Positions 63,849 to 64,000 of a stretch of 64,000 nucleotides of DNA are shown one piece after another; position 1 is the stretch's first letter; every line of letters begins with the position of its first letter. The notes below the pieces were generated by a model. It saw only the letters and a program-made list of their open reading frames with translations. It was not told where the DNA came from and ran no database searches. Made by a program: the position numbers and the translations under genes. Source of the stretch: an uncultured Bacteroides sp. (lineage in GTDB: Bacteria; Bacteroidota; Bacteroidia; Bacteroidales; Bacteroidaceae). The stretch is taken from contig NZ_OY782578.1 in the NCBI RefSeq assembly GCF_963677945.1, forward strand, positions 186,001 to 250,000, written 5' to 3'.

Positions 63849-64000
63849 ATGGGCTTAGAAGATGATTTCTTATTGGAAGATGAAGACGACGAAAAGACCG
63901 TTGAATTCATTAAGAACTTTTTGCCACAAGACTTGAAAGACAAGTTTACTGACGATGAGCTCTATTATTTCCTCGACGTGATGGTGGATTACTATTCTAC
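63849..64000 (+). CDS. Acidic protein of unknown function, cut by window edge
   Basis: First 50 codons only. Starts at ATG 63849 with a very acidic N-terminus (EDDFLLEDEDDEKTVEF), then IKNFLPQDLKDKFTDDELYY, a helical pattern. No family recognised. Same strand as trxA, 44 bases away, so a shared transcript is likely. Confidence 0.75.
   Translation, partial: MGLEDDFLLEDEDDEKTVEFIKNFLPQDLKDKFTDDELYYFLDVMVDYYS

Overview
The window is a piece of a Bacteroidales chromosome, most likely Bacteroides or a close relative. The grounds are a low-GC, densely coded sequence; a SusC-type receptor with its ECF sigma/FecR pair; a GH97 glycosidase; a NigD-like lipoprotein; family-restricted proteins (DUF349, DUF3822, DUF4834, DUF5683 and DUF6057 types); few Shine-Dalgarno sequences; and many TAnnTTTG -7 promoter elements, some with a TTTG-like -33 box about 19-20 bases upstream. 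The species cannot be fixed from the sequence alone.

Layout. 1-4.1 kb (minus): ECF sigma factor, FecR anti-sigma and the N-terminal part of a SusC/TonB-dependent transducer, a trans-envelope nutrient-sensing unit cut by the window edge. 4.3-6.9 kb (minus): a YbhN-type membrane protein and PepD dipeptidase. 6.9-11.1 kb (plus): rsmA, mgtE and a DUF349 coiled-coil protein. 11.1-12.1 kb is a gene-poor gap with terminators, repeats and tRNA-Gln(CUG). 12.1-15.4 kb (plus): rsfS, ftsH, cdsA. 15.5-18.3 kb (minus): NigD-like lipoprotein, lpxB, surE. 18.7-24.8 kb (plus): parA, parB, DUF5683 protein, MltD-like transglycosylase, spoT/rel. Then merR (minus), alaS (plus), a RecD-like helicase (minus), DUF3822 plus rsmD (plus), cls (minus), and a large outer-membrane barrel protein (minus). 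36-38.7 kb (plus): aroB, tRNA-Pro(GGG), and a YczE-like membrane domain fused to a cytidylate-kinase-like domain. 39.1-44.2 kb (minus): a DUF6057-like membrane protein, a CXXCH/PD40 lipoprotein and GH97. 44.3-49.7 kb: M1 aminopeptidase, M23 peptidase, a BspA-like leucine-rich protein, HD hydrolase. 49.7-52.3 kb: a MATE exporter and Crp-type regulator bracketed by two decayed IS5-type transposase tails. 52.5-64 kb: aroA, pyrH, TPR protein, birA, yjbR, yraN, a small protein plus tadA, DUF4834 protein, pssA, psd, dnaE, trxA and a truncated acidic protein.

Most of the content is conserved housekeeping: lipid A (lpxB), phospholipid (cdsA, cls, psd-pssA), aromatic amino acids (aroA, aroB), ribosome function (rsmA, rsmD, rsfS), stringent response, chromosome partition and replication. 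The less ordinary material is the MATE/Crp block with matching IS remnants, the YczE-kinase fusion with an unusually good Shine-Dalgarno, the DUF6057/CXXCH/GH97 cassette, and two families of diverged intergenic repeats (A at about 11.3 and 38.7 kb; B at about 28.2 and 53.8 kb). No CRISPR array, prophage, intact insertion sequence or recognisable defence system was found. Nothing here can be called a clearly new system; the findings are leads of moderate strength.
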